Numbered from the stretch's first letter, positions 18,671-28,381 are shown. The stretch is DNA of 64,000 nt from an uncultured Bacteroidales bacterium (GCA_903959905.1 CAJBYO010000079.1:104340-168339), one strand, 5' to 3'. Program-made: numbers and translations. Notes: generated by a model from the sequence alone, not told the origin.

Positions 18671-20992
18671 ATGTCGAACAACATCCTCAACGAACTTAAC
18701 GACGCCCAGCGTGCTGCTGTCGTATCCACGGAAGGGCCGGTAATGGTGATCGCAGGTGCCGGCTCCGGGAAAACAAGAGCACTCACTTACCGGGTGGCAT
18801 ATCTTATAGAAAAAGGGGTTGACCCTTTTCATATCCTTGCACTCACCTTCACCAATAAAGCGGCCCGGGAAATGAAGGAGCGAATCATCCACCTCGTGGG
18901 TGATGAAGCAAAGAATGTGTGGATGGGGACATTCCACTCGGTTTTTGCCCGTGTGCTGCGTATTGAAGGCCACCTGCTCGGGTATCCTTCGAATTATACC
19001 ATATACGATACTGACGACGTAAAACGTGTCATTAAAAACCTGATTAAGGAAAACAACCTCGACGACAAAGTATACCAGCCGGGATATATCCTGAACCGGA
19101 TATCGTCGGCCAAAACAAGCCTGTTGTCGGCAGAAGAGTACAATCAAAGTCCCGAACTGAAGGAATATGATTCATCTTCAGGAAAGCCCCTCACCGGCCA
19201 GATTTACCTGCAGTACCAGGGCAGGCTTCGCAGGGCTTCCGCCATGGATTTTGATGACCTCCTTTTCAACATGAACATCCTGCTGCGTGACTTTCCAGAC
19301 GTTTTGTACAAGTACCAGCAAAAATTTCACTACATCCTTGTAGATGAATACCAGGATACAAACTTTGCCCAGTACCTGATCATCAAAAAGCTGGCTGCCA
19401 ACAATGAAAACATCTGTGTTGTGGGTGATGACGCACAGAGTATCTATGCATTCCGTGGCGCCAATATCCAGAACATCCTGAATTTCAAAAGCGATTACCC
19501 CGATCACCAGGTTTTTAAACTGGAACAGAATTACAGGTCAACCAAAACCATTGTAAACGCTGCCAACAAGATTATTGAGCACAACAAAAATCAGATTTTC
19601 AAAGAGATCTGGACCGAAAACGAGGAAGGCCCCCGGATCCAGCTGATTAAAGCCTCTACCGACAACGAAGAGGCCAACCTGGTAGCCCAGTCAATTTTTG
19701 AAAACAAGATGAACCACCAGTTGCAAAATACTGCATTTGCCATCCTCTACCGCACCAATGCACAGTCGCGGGCACATGAAGAGGCATTGCGGCGAATGAA
19801 CATTCCATGCAGGATCTACGGCGGATTGTCGTTTTACCAGAGGAAAGAGGTGAAGGACCTCCTGGCCTACTTCAGACTTACAATCAATAACAGGGATGAG
19901 GACGCTTTGCTCAGGGTGATCAATTTCCCGGCCCGCGGAATAGGCAAAACCACCCTGGAAAAGCTCATTGTCATGGCGGATGAGCACAAGAAGAGTATTT
20001 TTGAACTGATTGAAAACCCTGCAGAAAACAACGTGCGGCTCCCGGACGGAACCTCACAGAAAGTTTTTGGCTTTGTAACGATGATCAAAAGCTTCTCTGC
20101 ACTCCTCCGTGCCAAAAACGCCTATGAACTGGCTAAACACATCGCAGGATCTTCGGGGTTAATGAAAGAACTTTATGACGATAAGACCCCTGAAGGCGTA
20201 AGCCGGTTTGAGAACCTCGAGGAGTTGCTCAACGGCATCAAGGAGTTCTCAGAATCACCGCGTACCAACATTGAGACCGGGGAACTGGAACCAAACGTTG
20301 TGCGAACCCTTGATGAGTTCATGCAGGACATCGCCCTCATCACCGACGCTGACAAAGGGAACCCCGACGACCTTGACCGTGTCACCCTGATGTCGATCCA
20401 CGCCGCAAAAGGCCTTGAATTCCCTTATGTTTTTGTCGTCGGAATGGAAGAAAACCTCTTCCCGAGCATACAATCGCTCAATTCCCGTACCGACCTGGAA
20501 GAAGAGCGCCGGCTGTTTTATGTCGCAGTGACCCGGGCACAGCAAAAACTGACCCTCTCCTACGCAGAGAACAGGTTTAAATGGGGAACCCCTATGATGT
20601 GCGAGCCGAGCCGTTTCCTGAGTGAAATTCCTGAGCAGTATATTGATTTCCCTAAAAAAGTCCAGGCCGCAAAAACTGCCTTTTCAAAGGATGTCAACTG
20701 GTCGGCCTCACTCCCGGGCGTTAACCTGCCACCTAAAAAACCAGTTGTTCCCAAAAATTTCCAGAAAGTGTCCGGGACAACAAATCCCGTAAGCCAGCCC
20801 ACCCATGACGGACCGCCTTCGGAGATCGAAGATATCCAGACCGGCATGGAGGTGATCCACGAACGTTTTGGCAAAGGAAAAGTGGTGAACATGGAAGGCG
20901 CCGGACCCAATAAAAAAGCAACTGTGTTCTTTCCTGAAATCGGCCAGAAACAACTGCTGCTGCGGTTTGCCAAACTCAGAATCGTAATTTGA
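18671..20992 (+). CDS. UvrD/PcrA-type ATP-dependent DNA helicase
   Basis: The 773-aa SF1A helicase unwinds DNA 3' to 5' in nucleotide-excision and mismatch repair and removes RecA or stalled polymerase. Motifs in order: I GAGSGKTRALTYRV, Ia ALTFTNKAAREMKER, II DEYQDTN, III GDDAQSIYAFRGA, IV LEQNYRST, V SIHAAKGLEF and VI RLFYVAVTRAQ. A Tudor-like C-terminal domain (MEVIHERFGKGKVVNMEG) is present, as in PcrA/UvrD, and links the helicase to RNA polymerase. It reads away from the methyltransferase gene and has its own promoter. Confidence 0.95.
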   Translation: MSNNILNELNDAQRAAVVSTEGPVMVIAGAGSGKTRALTYRVAYLIEKGVDPFHILALTFTNKAAREMKERIIHLVGDEAKNVWMGTFHSVFARVLRIEGHLLGYPSNYTIYDTDDVKRVIKNLIKENNLDDKVYQPGYILNRISSAKTSLLSAEEYNQSPELKEYDSSSGKPLTGQIYLQYQGRLRRASAMDFDDLLFNMNILLRDFPDVLYKYQQKFHYILVDEYQDTNFAQYLIIKKLAANNENICVVGDDAQSIYAFRGANIQNILNFKSDYPDHQVFKLEQNYRSTKTIVNAANKIIEHNKNQIFKEIWTENEEGPRIQLIKASTDNEEANLVAQSIFENKMNHQLQNTAFAILYRTNAQSRAHEEALRRMNIPCRIYGGLSFYQRKEVKDLLAYFRLTINNRDEDALLRVINFPARGIGKTTLEKLIVMADEHKKSIFELIENPAENNVRLPDGTSQKVFGFVTMIKSFSALLRAKNAYELAKHIAGSSGLMKELYDDKTPEGVSRFENLEELLNGIKEFSESPRTNIETGELEPNVVRTLDEFMQDIALITDADKGNPDDLDRVTLMSIHAAKGLEFPYVFVVGMEENLFPSIQSLNSRTDLEEERRLFYVAVTRAQQKLTLSYAENRFKWGTPMMCEPSRFLSEIPEQYIDFPKKVQAAKTAFSKDVNWSASLPGVNLPPKKPVVPKNFQKVSGTTNPVSQPTHDGPPSEIEDIQTGMEVIHERFGKGKVVNMEGAGPNKKATVFFPEIGQKQLLLRFAKLRIVI

Positions 20993-21119
20993 TTTACGAA
21001 TAGGGGAATTACGATTGCAGATTGAATTGTTCAATTTCCGATTTCCGATTAGCGCTGACCAATCGTAAATCGTAATTCATTCAATTCAATCTGCAATCGT
21101 AATTCGTCCAATCGTAAAT
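20993..21119. repeat. Large imperfect inverted repeat
   Basis: A perfect 24-bp inverted repeat (21006-21029 against 21082-21105; first arm starts GAATTACGATTGCAG) flanks a 52-nt loop. Outside it, ATTTACGA near 20994 pairs with TCGTAAAT near 21112. The loop and arms are built from repeated ATCGTAAAT/CGTAATTC words. It follows the helicase stop and precedes the DUF4290 promoter, so it could act as a terminator or be a mobile intergenic repeat; there is no T-run. Confidence 0.8.
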
Positions 21120-21127
21120 TAATTGTC

Positions 21128-21135
21128 TATCTTTG
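21128..21135 (+). promoter_or_regulatory. Putative -7 element for the DUF4290-murA operon
   Basis: TATCTTTG matches TAnnTTTG. Transcription would start near 21142, 7 nt before a GTG (21149) and 19 nt before an ATG (21161). Confidence 0.6.
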
Positions 21136-21148
21136 CAAAAAATTACAC

Positions 21149-21823
21149 GTGAACGAACAAATGGAATACAACACCACCCGCGAGATGATGTTAATCCCGG
21201 AATATGGCCGGAACATCCAGCGGATGATACAGTACAGCTGCACAATAGAAGACCGCGAGAAACGCAACAAGGCAGCAAAATTCATCATCAGTGTCATGGC
21301 TGAACTTCACCCGAGTGTGAAAGAATCGGGAGATTACAAGCATAAACTGTGGGATCACCTTTTCATCATTGCCGATTTCAAACTTGATGTGGATGCGCCT
21401 TACCCCCCGCCCCCTCCCCTTTCGCTCAGCACAAAGCCTGAACACCTGTCCTACCATGACAAGGAAATTGAGTTCAAACATTACGGGAAAAACATCGCCC
21501 TGATGATTGAGAAGGCCACAGAATATGAAGAAGGCAAGGAGAAAGATGCATTGATCAAGGCGATCGCCAATCATATGAAGAAATCTTACCTGAACTGGAA
21601 CCGCGAATCGGTCAATGATGAACTGATTGAGAAACACCTGAGTGTATTGTCAAAGGACCAGCTCAAACTGAACCAGGATTTCAGGTTCACCAACACCAAT
21701 GACATCCTGGCACAGAACCAGAAAAGGAAACCCTTCCGCCAGGGGCCCGACAGGAATTTCAACAAGCAGGGCTTTCCGAAACAGAATTTCAACAACCAGC
21801 GCGGCCGCAACAAACCCCAATGA
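21149..21823 (+). CDS. DUF4290 protein, unknown function
   Basis: The 224-aa protein belongs to a family I know only from Bacteroidota. The conserved core (residues about 5-190) includes MMLIPEYGRNIQRMI, KLWDHLFIIADFKLDVDAPYP and FKHYGKNIALMIEKA; the C-terminus is an Asn/Gln/Arg-rich tail (FNKQGFPKQNFNNQRGRN) that may bind nucleic acid. The GTG start gives MNEQMEYN; an internal ATG at 21161 is equally possible because the promoter leaves little leader for the GTG. Its stop overlaps the murA start by 4 nt, so the two are coupled. Function not known. Confidence 0.85.
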   Translation: MNEQMEYNTTREMMLIPEYGRNIQRMIQYSCTIEDREKRNKAAKFIISVMAELHPSVKESGDYKHKLWDHLFIIADFKLDVDAPYPPPPPLSLSTKPEHLSYHDKEIEFKHYGKNIALMIEKATEYEEGKEKDALIKAIANHMKKSYLNWNRESVNDELIEKHLSVLSKDQLKLNQDFRFTNTNDILAQNQKRKPFRQGPDRNFNKQGFPKQNFNNQRGRNKPQ

Positions 21824-23130
21824 GTTCCTTTGAAATCATCGGAGGTGCGAAGTTAAAAGGTGAGATCATTCCCCAGGGCGCCAAAAATGAAGCATTGCAG
21901 GTCATCTGCGCCTGTCTGCTCACCTCCGAAAAGGTAACCATCCATAACATTCCCGACATCCGGGATGTGAATAAACTGATCGAACTGCTGAGTTCCATCG
22001 GGGTGAAAGTCACAAAAACTGCAAAATCTTCCTATACCTTTGAGGCATCAGAGGTGGATTTTGATTTTCTGCGCACCAAAAATTTCCGGGATAAAGCTGG
22101 CAGCCTGCGGGGGTCTATTATGATCCTCGGGCCAATGCTGGCCAGATATGGAAAAGGGTTCGTTTCTATCCCAGGCGGAGATAAAATCGGGCGCCGCCGG
22201 CTCGATACGCATTTCATCGGGCTTCAGAAACTTGGCGCACAGTTCAGTTACAATCCTGAAGAGCAGCTCTTTACCTTCACTTCAAACGGACTGACAGGTT
22301 GTTATATGCTGCTTGACGAGGCCTCCGTTACCGGAACAGCCAACATCGTCATGGCCGCTGTGATGGCAGAAGGAACAACCACGGTTTTCAATGCTGCATG
22401 TGAACCCTATGTTACACAGCTTTGCACCATGCTGGTCAATATGGGTGCAAGGATTGACGGAATCGGATCCAACCTGCTCACCATCGCCGGTGTTGAAAAA
22501 ATGCACGGATGTGAGCACACCCTGCTGTCGGATATGATCGAAGTGGGCAGTTTTATCGGCCTCGCTGCCATGACCGGCTCTGAAATCACGATTAAAAACG
22601 TGAATTACCAGCACCTTGGCCTTATTCCGGATGTATTCAGGCGGATGGGCATTCAGTTTGAAAAGCGCAACGACGATATATTTGTGCCAGCCCAGGAGCA
22701 TTACGAGGTAGAGACATTCATGGACGGCTCCATCATGACGATTGCCGATGCCCCCTGGCCGGGCTTCACTCCTGACCTCATCAGCATTGTACTTGTGATT
22801 GCAACACAGGCCAGGGGCAGTGTCCTGATCCACCAGAAAATGTTTGAAAGCAGGCTGTTTTTCGTTGACAAACTCATCGACATGGGTGCAAAGATCATTC
22901 TCTGCGATCCGCACCGGGCAACTGTCATAGGACTTGACCACCAATACCTGCTCAGGGGAATCCGGATGTCATCCCCGGATATCCGTGCCGGTGTGGCTCT
23001 GCTGATCTCCGCATTGTCTGCTGATGGAAAAAGCATCATTGACAACATTGAGCAAATTGACCGCGGATACCAGGAAATAGACCTCCGCCTCCAGAAACTG
23101 GGCGCCAACATCAGGCGTATCAGCGGCTGA
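21820..23130 (+). CDS. murA: UDP-N-acetylglucosamine 1-carboxyvinyltransferase with Asp at the Cys115 position
   Basis: The 436-aa enzyme transfers enolpyruvate from PEP to UDP-GlcNAc, the first committed step of peptidoglycan synthesis. The PEP/UDP-GlcNAc motif GAKNEAL (Lys22-Asn23) is present, and so are the EPSP-synthase-type repeats. In the catalytic loop, where E. coli has GGCxIGxRPVDLH with the fosfomycin-alkylated Cys115, this protein reads PGGDKIGRRRLDTHF: Asp121 replaces the Cys. Such enzymes stay active but resist fosfomycin. Coupled to DUF4290 by a 4-nt overlap. No second copy is in this window. Confidence 0.95.
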   Translation: MSSFEIIGGAKLKGEIIPQGAKNEALQVICACLLTSEKVTIHNIPDIRDVNKLIELLSSIGVKVTKTAKSSYTFEASEVDFDFLRTKNFRDKAGSLRGSIMILGPMLARYGKGFVSIPGGDKIGRRRLDTHFIGLQKLGAQFSYNPEEQLFTFTSNGLTGCYMLLDEASVTGTANIVMAAVMAEGTTTVFNAACEPYVTQLCTMLVNMGARIDGIGSNLLTIAGVEKMHGCEHTLLSDMIEVGSFIGLAAMTGSEITIKNVNYQHLGLIPDVFRRMGIQFEKRNDDIFVPAQEHYEVETFMDGSIMTIADAPWPGFTPDLISIVLVIATQARGSVLIHQKMFESRLFFVDKLIDMGAKIILCDPHRATVIGLDHQYLLRGIRMSSPDIRAGVALLISALSADGKSIIDNIEQIDRGYQEIDLRLQKLGANIRRISG

Positions 23131-23204
23131 CATTTTGTCGCAAATCAATAACTGGCAAATTTTTTGATAGGACCAAAACGGATTATATTCGATAATTTTA
23201 CTTT

Positions 23205-23792
23205 ATGATGCGCAGTAACAAGAAAGAAGATAAAAACAAAATGAACAAAACCAAAGAACAAACCCGGCAAGAGCAGGCAGAGAAAGAATCACAGGAAAAC
23301 ACGCCCATAACTGAGAGCAAAGCAGTAAACATAGAAGAAACCACCGAAACCGACCCGGTGAAACAATGTGCCGAATTGAACGACAAGTACCTCCGCCTCT
23401 ATTCGGATTTTGACAATTTCAGGAAGCGGAGCCTGAAAGAAAAGATTGATTTAAGTAAAAGCGCTTCAGCAGATATCATCATCAAATTGCTTCCGGTGCT
23501 CGATGACTTTGACCGTGCCATCAAGGCCTTTGATATTGCTTCTGATGCTGGCCAGGCCCTGAAAGACGGCATGGTTCTTATATTCAACAAATTCCTCTCC
23601 ATCCTTACCCAGCAAGGACTGGAGCAGATGAGGACCATCGGGGAAACGTTTGACACAGATTTTCATGAGGCCATCACGAACATTCCGGCACCAACCCCGG
23701 TGCAGAAGGGTAAAATCGTTGACGAGATTGAAAAGGGATATCTCCTGCACGGCAAGGTAATACGGTATTCAAAAGTTGTGGTTGGCAGTTAA
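23205..23792 (+). CDS. grpE: Nucleotide exchange factor GrpE
   Basis: The 195-aa protein has a charged, disordered N-terminus (residues 1-60), the coiled-coil segment KYLRLYSDFDNFRKRSLKEK and the C-terminal signature PVQKGKIVDEIEKGYLLHGK. GrpE releases ADP from DnaK. The first ATG pair (23205/23208) is used; an internal Met at 23241 is an alternative. It lies 9 nt upstream of dnaJ, an arrangement common in Bacteroidota with dnaK elsewhere. Confidence 0.95.
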   Translation: MMRSNKKEDKNKMNKTKEQTRQEQAEKESQENTPITESKAVNIEETTETDPVKQCAELNDKYLRLYSDFDNFRKRSLKEKIDLSKSASADIIIKLLPVLDDFDRAIKAFDIASDAGQALKDGMVLIFNKFLSILTQQGLEQMRTIGETFDTDFHEAITNIPAPTPVQKGKIVDEIEKGYLLHGKVIRYSKVVVGS

Positions 23793-23801
23793 ACACATAC
23801 T

Positions 23802-24980
23802 ATGTCAAAAAAAGATTATTACGAAATACTTGAGGTTGGTAAAGATGCCTCCCCGGAAGAATTGAAAAAAGCCTACCGGCAACAGGCAATCAAGTACCAC
23901 CCTGATAAAAACCACGGAAAAAAAGACACCGAGGAGAAGTTCAAGGAAGCGGCCGAAGCCTATGAAGTGCTGAGTGATCCGAACAAAAGGCAGCGGTACG
24001 ACCAGTACGGGCATGCCGGGGTCGGAAACGGCGGACAGGGAGGATTCGGCGGCGGCGGAATGAGCATGGATGACATCTTCAGCCACTTTGGTGATATTTT
24101 CGGCGGCGGCGGCGGCGGCGGCGGCAATGATCCCTTCAGCTCGTTTTTCGGCGGTGGCGGCGGAAGAAGGGGGAAGTCGGTCAACCGGGGATCCAACCTC
24201 CGGGTAAAGGTTAAACTGACCCTTGAGGAGATTGCCAAAGGTGTTGAGAAGAAAATCAAGGTAAACAAATATATTTCATGCAATACGTGCCATGGAACAG
24301 GGGCAAAAAACGGAAGTTCATACTCAACCTGCTCCACCTGCCGTGGTTCAGGACATGTATCACGCGTAACCTCTACCTTTCTCGGGCAGATGCAGACCAC
24401 CCAAACCTGTCCGAATTGCGGTGGAGAAGGACAGATCATCACCGACAAATGCACCGACTGTGCCGGGAACGGCGTGGTGAAAGGCGAAGAGGTGATCTCC
24501 ATCCGCATTCCAGCCGGTGTTTCGGAGGGGATGCAGCTTTCGATGGGAGGAAAAGGCAATGCTGCAGCCCGCAGTGGTGTGGCGGGCGATTTGCTGATCC
24601 AGATTGAAGAGGTGCAGCATGATCTCTTTGAGCGGGACGGGAACAACCTGATATACCGTCATTATGTCTCATTTTCAGAGGCAACCCTTGGCAGCAGCAC
24701 TGAAGTCCCTACCATTGAAGGGAAAGTAAAGATTAAAATTGACCCGGGAACGCAAAGCGGAAAAGTGCTGAGGCTGCGCGGCAAAGGGCTTACGAGCATC
24801 AACGGGTATGAAGGGAAAGGTGACCTGATGATAGAAATCATCATATGGACTCCGAAAACACTGTCGAAGGAGGAAAAAGCCATGCTTGAAAAACTTGCTG
24901 CTTCCGACAACTTCAAGCCTTCTGCCGGGGGACGCGACAAGAACATTTTCAGCCGGATGAAAGACCTTTTTGAACAATAA
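23802..24980 (+). CDS. dnaJ: Chaperone DnaJ
   Basis: The 392-aa Hsp40 stimulates DnaK ATPase. The J domain (residues 1-70) has the HPD motif in IKYHPDKN; then comes a Gly/Phe-rich region with long Gly runs; then four CxxCxGxG zinc repeats ([32 protein letters not shown]); then the substrate-binding C-terminal domain. The Gly run is encoded by consecutive GGC codons near 24102-24123, a slippage-prone tract. Type I DnaJ, complete. Confidence 0.97.
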   Translation: MSKKDYYEILEVGKDASPEELKKAYRQQAIKYHPDKNHGKKDTEEKFKEAAEAYEVLSDPNKRQRYDQYGHAGVGNGGQGGFGGGGMSMDDIFSHFGDIFGGGGGGGGNDPFSSFFGGGGGRRGKSVNRGSNLRVKVKLTLEEIAKGVEKKIKVNKYISCNTCHGTGAKNGSSYSTCSTCRGSGHVSRVTSTFLGQMQTTQTCPNCGGEGQIITDKCTDCAGNGVVKGEEVISIRIPAGVSEGMQLSMGGKGNAAARSGVAGDLLIQIEEVQHDLFERDGNNLIYRHYVSFSEATLGSSTEVPTIEGKVKIKIDPGTQSGKVLRLRGKGLTSINGYEGKGDLMIEIIIWTPKTLSKEEKAMLEKLAASDNFKPSAGGRDKNIFSRMKDLFEQ

Positions 24981-24991
24981 AAAGACAATTC

Positions 24992-25930
24992 ATGGATCTA
25001 TTTACAGCGCGCGCTGTTTCAAAACAGTATGCCAACCACAAAGCCCTTGACAAAGTCAGCATCAACGTCCCGGATGGCCATATTTTCGGCTTGCTGGGTC
25101 CCAACGGTGCCGGAAAAACAACCCTGATCCGCATCATCAACCAGATCATTGCACCCGATGAAGGAGAGCTCTTTTTCATGGGCCGGAAACTGGAGCCAAA
25201 TGATATCTCCTATATCGGATACCTGCCTGAAGAACGCGGGCTGTATAAAAAAATGACTGTCGGGGAGCAAACCCTGTACCTCGCACAACTGAAGGGCCTC
25301 AGCCACCAGGAAGCGCAGAAGCGGCTCATGTTCTGGTTTGAAAAGTTTGAGATCAAGGGGTGGTGGAACAAGAAAGTGGAGGAGTTATCCAAAGGGATGC
25401 AGCAGAAGATCCAGTTTCTCGTCACCATCATCCATGAACCTAAACTGCTTATATTCGACGAACCATTCAGCGGTTTTGACCCGATCAACGCCAATCTCCT
25501 TAAAGAAGAGATACTGGCACTGAGACAAAAAGGGGCAACCATTATATTTTCCACGCATAACATGGCATCGGTTGAAGAACTGTGTGATGACATTGCACTG
25601 ATCAACCGTTCAAAAGTGGTATTGAGCGGAGCAGTCAGGCAAATCAAAAAAACCTATAAAACCAACACTTTTGACATCCGGTACAACTCCTTTGACGGCG
25701 ACCTCCGGACGATTCTCCCCGGCTCCTTCCAGCTCATCTCTGAAAACCAGGACATCGAACATCGCCAGGCACTGGTAAAATTGCCTGCAGAGGCCACTCC
25801 GAATGACCTGCTCAACGCCATACTGCCGTCAGTCACTGTTTATTCTGTCAACGAACAGATTCCGAACATGAATGACATTTTTATCCAGGCAGTTACAGTT
25901 CAAACCCCTCAGCCCGTAACGCAAGACTGA
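24992..25930 (+). CDS. ABC transporter ATP-binding protein, NatA-like
   Basis: The 312-aa ATPase has Walker A GPNGAGKTTLIR (residues about 36-47), signature LSKGMQQKIQF, Walker B LLIFDEPFSGFDP and a switch His in IIFSTHNM. A C-terminal domain of about 80 aa (DUF4162 type) follows, as in NatA/BcrA-type exporters. It is followed after one nucleotide by its permease. Substrate unknown; sodium, drug or lipid-linked compound export are all possible. Confidence 0.92.
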   Translation: MDLFTARAVSKQYANHKALDKVSINVPDGHIFGLLGPNGAGKTTLIRIINQIIAPDEGELFFMGRKLEPNDISYIGYLPEERGLYKKMTVGEQTLYLAQLKGLSHQEAQKRLMFWFEKFEIKGWWNKKVEELSKGMQQKIQFLVTIIHEPKLLIFDEPFSGFDPINANLLKEEILALRQKGATIIFSTHNMASVEELCDDIALINRSKVVLSGAVRQIKKTYKTNTFDIRYNSFDGDLRTILPGSFQLISENQDIEHRQALVKLPAEATPNDLLNAILPSVTVYSVNEQIPNMNDIFIQAVTVQTPQPVTQD

Positions 25931-25931
25931 T

Positions 25932-27299
25932 ATGAAAAAAATCTTCCTTATTATCCAGAGGGAATATATCTCCCGCGTAAAAAAACGTTCGTTCATAGTC
26001 ATGACCATCCTGGGGCCGCTGCTCATGGCTGCCACCATTATCGTTCCGATATACCTGGCCACACGAACAGATGAGAAAAAGAGCGTTGCCGTACTTGACG
26101 AGACAGGGATTTTCTACGAAAAGTTCAAGGATTCCGATAACATCACCTTCCACTACCTGGTAAGTGATATCGCCACAGCGAAGGCCAACTTTTCAAAAAG
26201 CGAGGACCATGCGCTGCTGTACATTCCCAAAACCGAAGTCACCCTCCCTACCAACGCAATTGTTTATTCCGAAAAGAGTGTCAGTATTAATGTGACTGCT
26301 TACATCCGGAATGTGATGACGAAACAGATTGAAGACCTGAAACTGCAGGCCCGGCTTACTGAAATTCAAACAGATAAGAAAGACCCGGTGTCTGTTGACG
26401 ACATCCTGAGGTCAATCAAAACATCCGTGGATATCAATACCATGAAAATCGGGGAAAACGGAGAAGAATCAAAGAGTTACACCGAGATTAACATGGTTCT
26501 GGGAATGTTTACAGGCATCCTGATCTACTTTTTCATCTTTATGTTCGGTGCACAGGTGATGCGCGGGGTTATTGAAGAAAAAACCAGCCGGATCGTGGAG
26601 GTGATCATTTCTTCGGTTAAACCGTTTCAGCTGATGATGGGTAAGATCATTGGCATCGGGCTTGTCGGGCTCACCCAGTTCCTCCTGTGGGTCATCCTTA
26701 CATTTGGAATTGTGACAGTGGTGACTGCAACCATCACTCCCGGTGACACCAAAAAGTCAGCAACGGAACAGATGATCAAGCAGCAAAAGGCCATAAACCC
26801 CGCAGTTTCGGAGGCAATGTCGTCTCAAAACGACTCTGAAGAGGGAATGGATGGGGTGATGGAGGCGCTGAATTCGGTGAATTTCCCGGTGATGATCGGT
26901 GCATTCATCTTTTTCTTCCTGGTAGGTTATCTTCTCTATGCCGCGTTATTTGCAGCCATCGGCGGCGCAGTTGACAGTGAGGCGGACACACAGCAGTTCA
27001 TGTTCCCGATCACCATCCCGCTTATACTGTCTATTGTCATGGCCCAGTATATCATCCGAGACCCGGATGGCCCTGTTTCTTTCTGGTTCTCCATATTCCC
27101 GCTTACCTCCCCGGTGATCATGATGATCAGGATCCCGTTTGGCGTGCCTTACATGGAGGTTATTTTATCCATGGTGCTGTTGTTGCTGGGATTCCTGGGA
27201 ACGACATGGCTGGCCGGCAAGATTTACCGGACAGGTATCCTGATGTACGGAAAAAAGGTCAGCTACAAGGAACTGTGGAAATGGATACGGTATAAATAA
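25932..27299 (+). CDS. ABC-2 type permease, NatB-like
   Basis: The 455-aa membrane protein has one N-terminal helix (IVMTILGPLLMAATIIVPIYL), a large extracytoplasmic domain (about residues 45-185) and a C-terminal block of helices, the layout of the NatB/YhaP family. The conserved element RGVIEEKTSRIVEVIISSVKP is present. It forms the exporter with the upstream ATPase. Its stop codon faces the next gene's stop across 3 nt. Confidence 0.9.
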   Translation: MKKIFLIIQREYISRVKKRSFIVMTILGPLLMAATIIVPIYLATRTDEKKSVAVLDETGIFYEKFKDSDNITFHYLVSDIATAKANFSKSEDHALLYIPKTEVTLPTNAIVYSEKSVSINVTAYIRNVMTKQIEDLKLQARLTEIQTDKKDPVSVDDILRSIKTSVDINTMKIGENGEESKSYTEINMVLGMFTGILIYFFIFMFGAQVMRGVIEEKTSRIVEVIISSVKPFQLMMGKIIGIGLVGLTQFLLWVILTFGIVTVVTATITPGDTKKSATEQMIKQQKAINPAVSEAMSSQNDSEEGMDGVMEALNSVNFPVMIGAFIFFFLVGYLLYAALFAAIGGAVDSEADTQQFMFPITIPLILSIVMAQYIIRDPDGPVSFWFSIFPLTSPVIMMIRIPFGVPYMEVILSMVLLLLGFLGTTWLAGKIYRTGILMYGKKVSYKELWKWIRYK

Positions 27300-27310
27300 T
27301 TGTTATTTAT
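27292..27310. terminator. AT-only hairpin between convergent stops
   Basis: ATAAATAA-TTG-TTATTTAT is an 8-bp perfect stem covering both facing stop codons. All stem pairs are A-T, so it is thermodynamically weak; a bidirectional terminator is possible but unproven. Confidence 0.25.
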
Positions 27311-28328
27311 CCAATAATTTCGTCCATTCGTATTTTTTCCGTTTTTTCCAGTCGCCCTGGTGATACACATAACTGGCGATTAATGGAAGAACGCTTGTAG
27401 CCTCAGCATAAACCATCTTTTCATAAACCGTGTCTACCTTACCCCAGCTTGCAGCCTCTTTCAGGGTGGAACTTGAACAAGCCCCGTCGCGTGAGTCGGC
27501 CACTGTGATCTGAACGGCATACTTATGCATCGGCACATCTTTTCCAAGCACTTCTGCGCAAATAACGGTATCCTGAACAAAGTTTTTAGGCACTCCGCCA
27601 CCGATCATGAACAATCCGGAGGTCTTGGCAGCCATCTTGATCAGGGTCAGTTCGAGGAAATCCTTCACGGAATCAATTGACACGTGCTTTTTTGGATTGT
27701 CCCACTGATGCTTTACAAGACCGAAGCCGGCACTGCTGTCGCTGAAAGCAGGACAGAAGATGGGCACATTGTGCTCATAGCAAACCTGCACCAGGGAATC
27801 CTTTTTCTTTGAGTTCGTTACAAGCCATTTTCCCATTTCCCGGATAAACTCCCGGGATGAATAAGGCCTGGGCTCAAGCAGGTTGGCAATTTTATTGATG
27901 GTTGCATCACAATGTTGAAGTTCTTCCTCATCAATGTAGGTGTCGTAGATCCTGTCGATATAGTGGTCGCGAAGCTCTTTGTCGTCGGCATACGGAGTGC
28001 CTTTATAATGCTTGAAACCAAGCGCTTCAAAGAAGTCCATATCAACAATGGAGGCCCCTGTCGCAACGATGGCATCAACCATGTTATTCTTCACCATGTC
28101 GACATATACCTGCATGCATCCGGCTGCACTCGTACTTCCGGCAAGGGTAAGAAATACAGTACAACCCTTGTCTTTGATCATCATGTTCAGAATATCGGCA
28201 GCTGCAGCGGTATCCCTGGAGGTAAATGACATGTCGCGCATGGCATCAATGATCGGAGTTGAGTTGATCGCTTTGATGTCGATGTGCTTCACCTGTTCTT
28301 TTAAAATGCTCTTTTTACTCTTTTTCAT
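27303..28328 (-). CDS. Deoxyhypusine-synthase-like protein, probable polyamine enzyme
   Basis: The 341-aa protein belongs to the deoxyhypusine synthase (DHS) family, NAD-dependent enzymes that transfer an aminobutyl group. Family features: LTLAGSTSAAGCMQVYVD, ATGASIVDMDF, GGGVPKNFVQD and, near the C-terminus, the Ser-Trp-Gly-Lys segment EAASWGKVD, whose Lys297 matches the catalytic lysine region of DHS. Bacteria lack eIF5A, so the acceptor is probably a small amine (for example putrescine, giving homospermidine) or an agmatine-derived compound. It lies 53 nt after an arginine-decarboxylase-like gene on the same strand. Confidence 0.85.
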   Translation of the reverse strand: MKKSKKSILKEQVKHIDIKAINSTPIIDAMRDMSFTSRDTAAAADILNMMIKDKGCTVFLTLAGSTSAAGCMQVYVDMVKNNMVDAIVATGASIVDMDFFEALGFKHYKGTPYADDKELRDHYIDRIYDTYIDEEELQHCDATINKIANLLEPRPYSSREFIREMGKWLVTNSKKKDSLVQVCYEHNVPIFCPAFSDSSAGFGLVKHQWDNPKKHVSIDSVKDFLELTLIKMAAKTSGLFMIGGGVPKNFVQDTVICAEVLGKDVPMHKYAVQITVADSRDGACSSSTLKEAASWGKVDTVYEKMVYAEATSVLPLIASYVYHQGDWKKRKKYEWTKLLDK

Positions 28329-28342
28329 TGTTCTTTTTTTTG

Positions 28343-28350
28343 CAAAAATA
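28343..28350 (-). promoter_or_regulatory. Putative -7 element for the DHS-like gene
   Basis: TATTTTTG on the minus strand (complement of 28343-28350) matches TAnnTTTG and lies 14 nt before the start codon, so the gene may be transcribed separately from its neighbour. No strong -33 is seen. Confidence 0.35.
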
Positions 28351-28381
28351 ATAATTCAATGCGGGATACGAAACAGTCAAG

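Noticed and set aside
23960..24646. Open frame of about 228 aa antisense to dnaJ, Pro-rich
   Set aside because: The Pro runs are the complement of the DnaJ Gly codons; no start signal, no plausible product.
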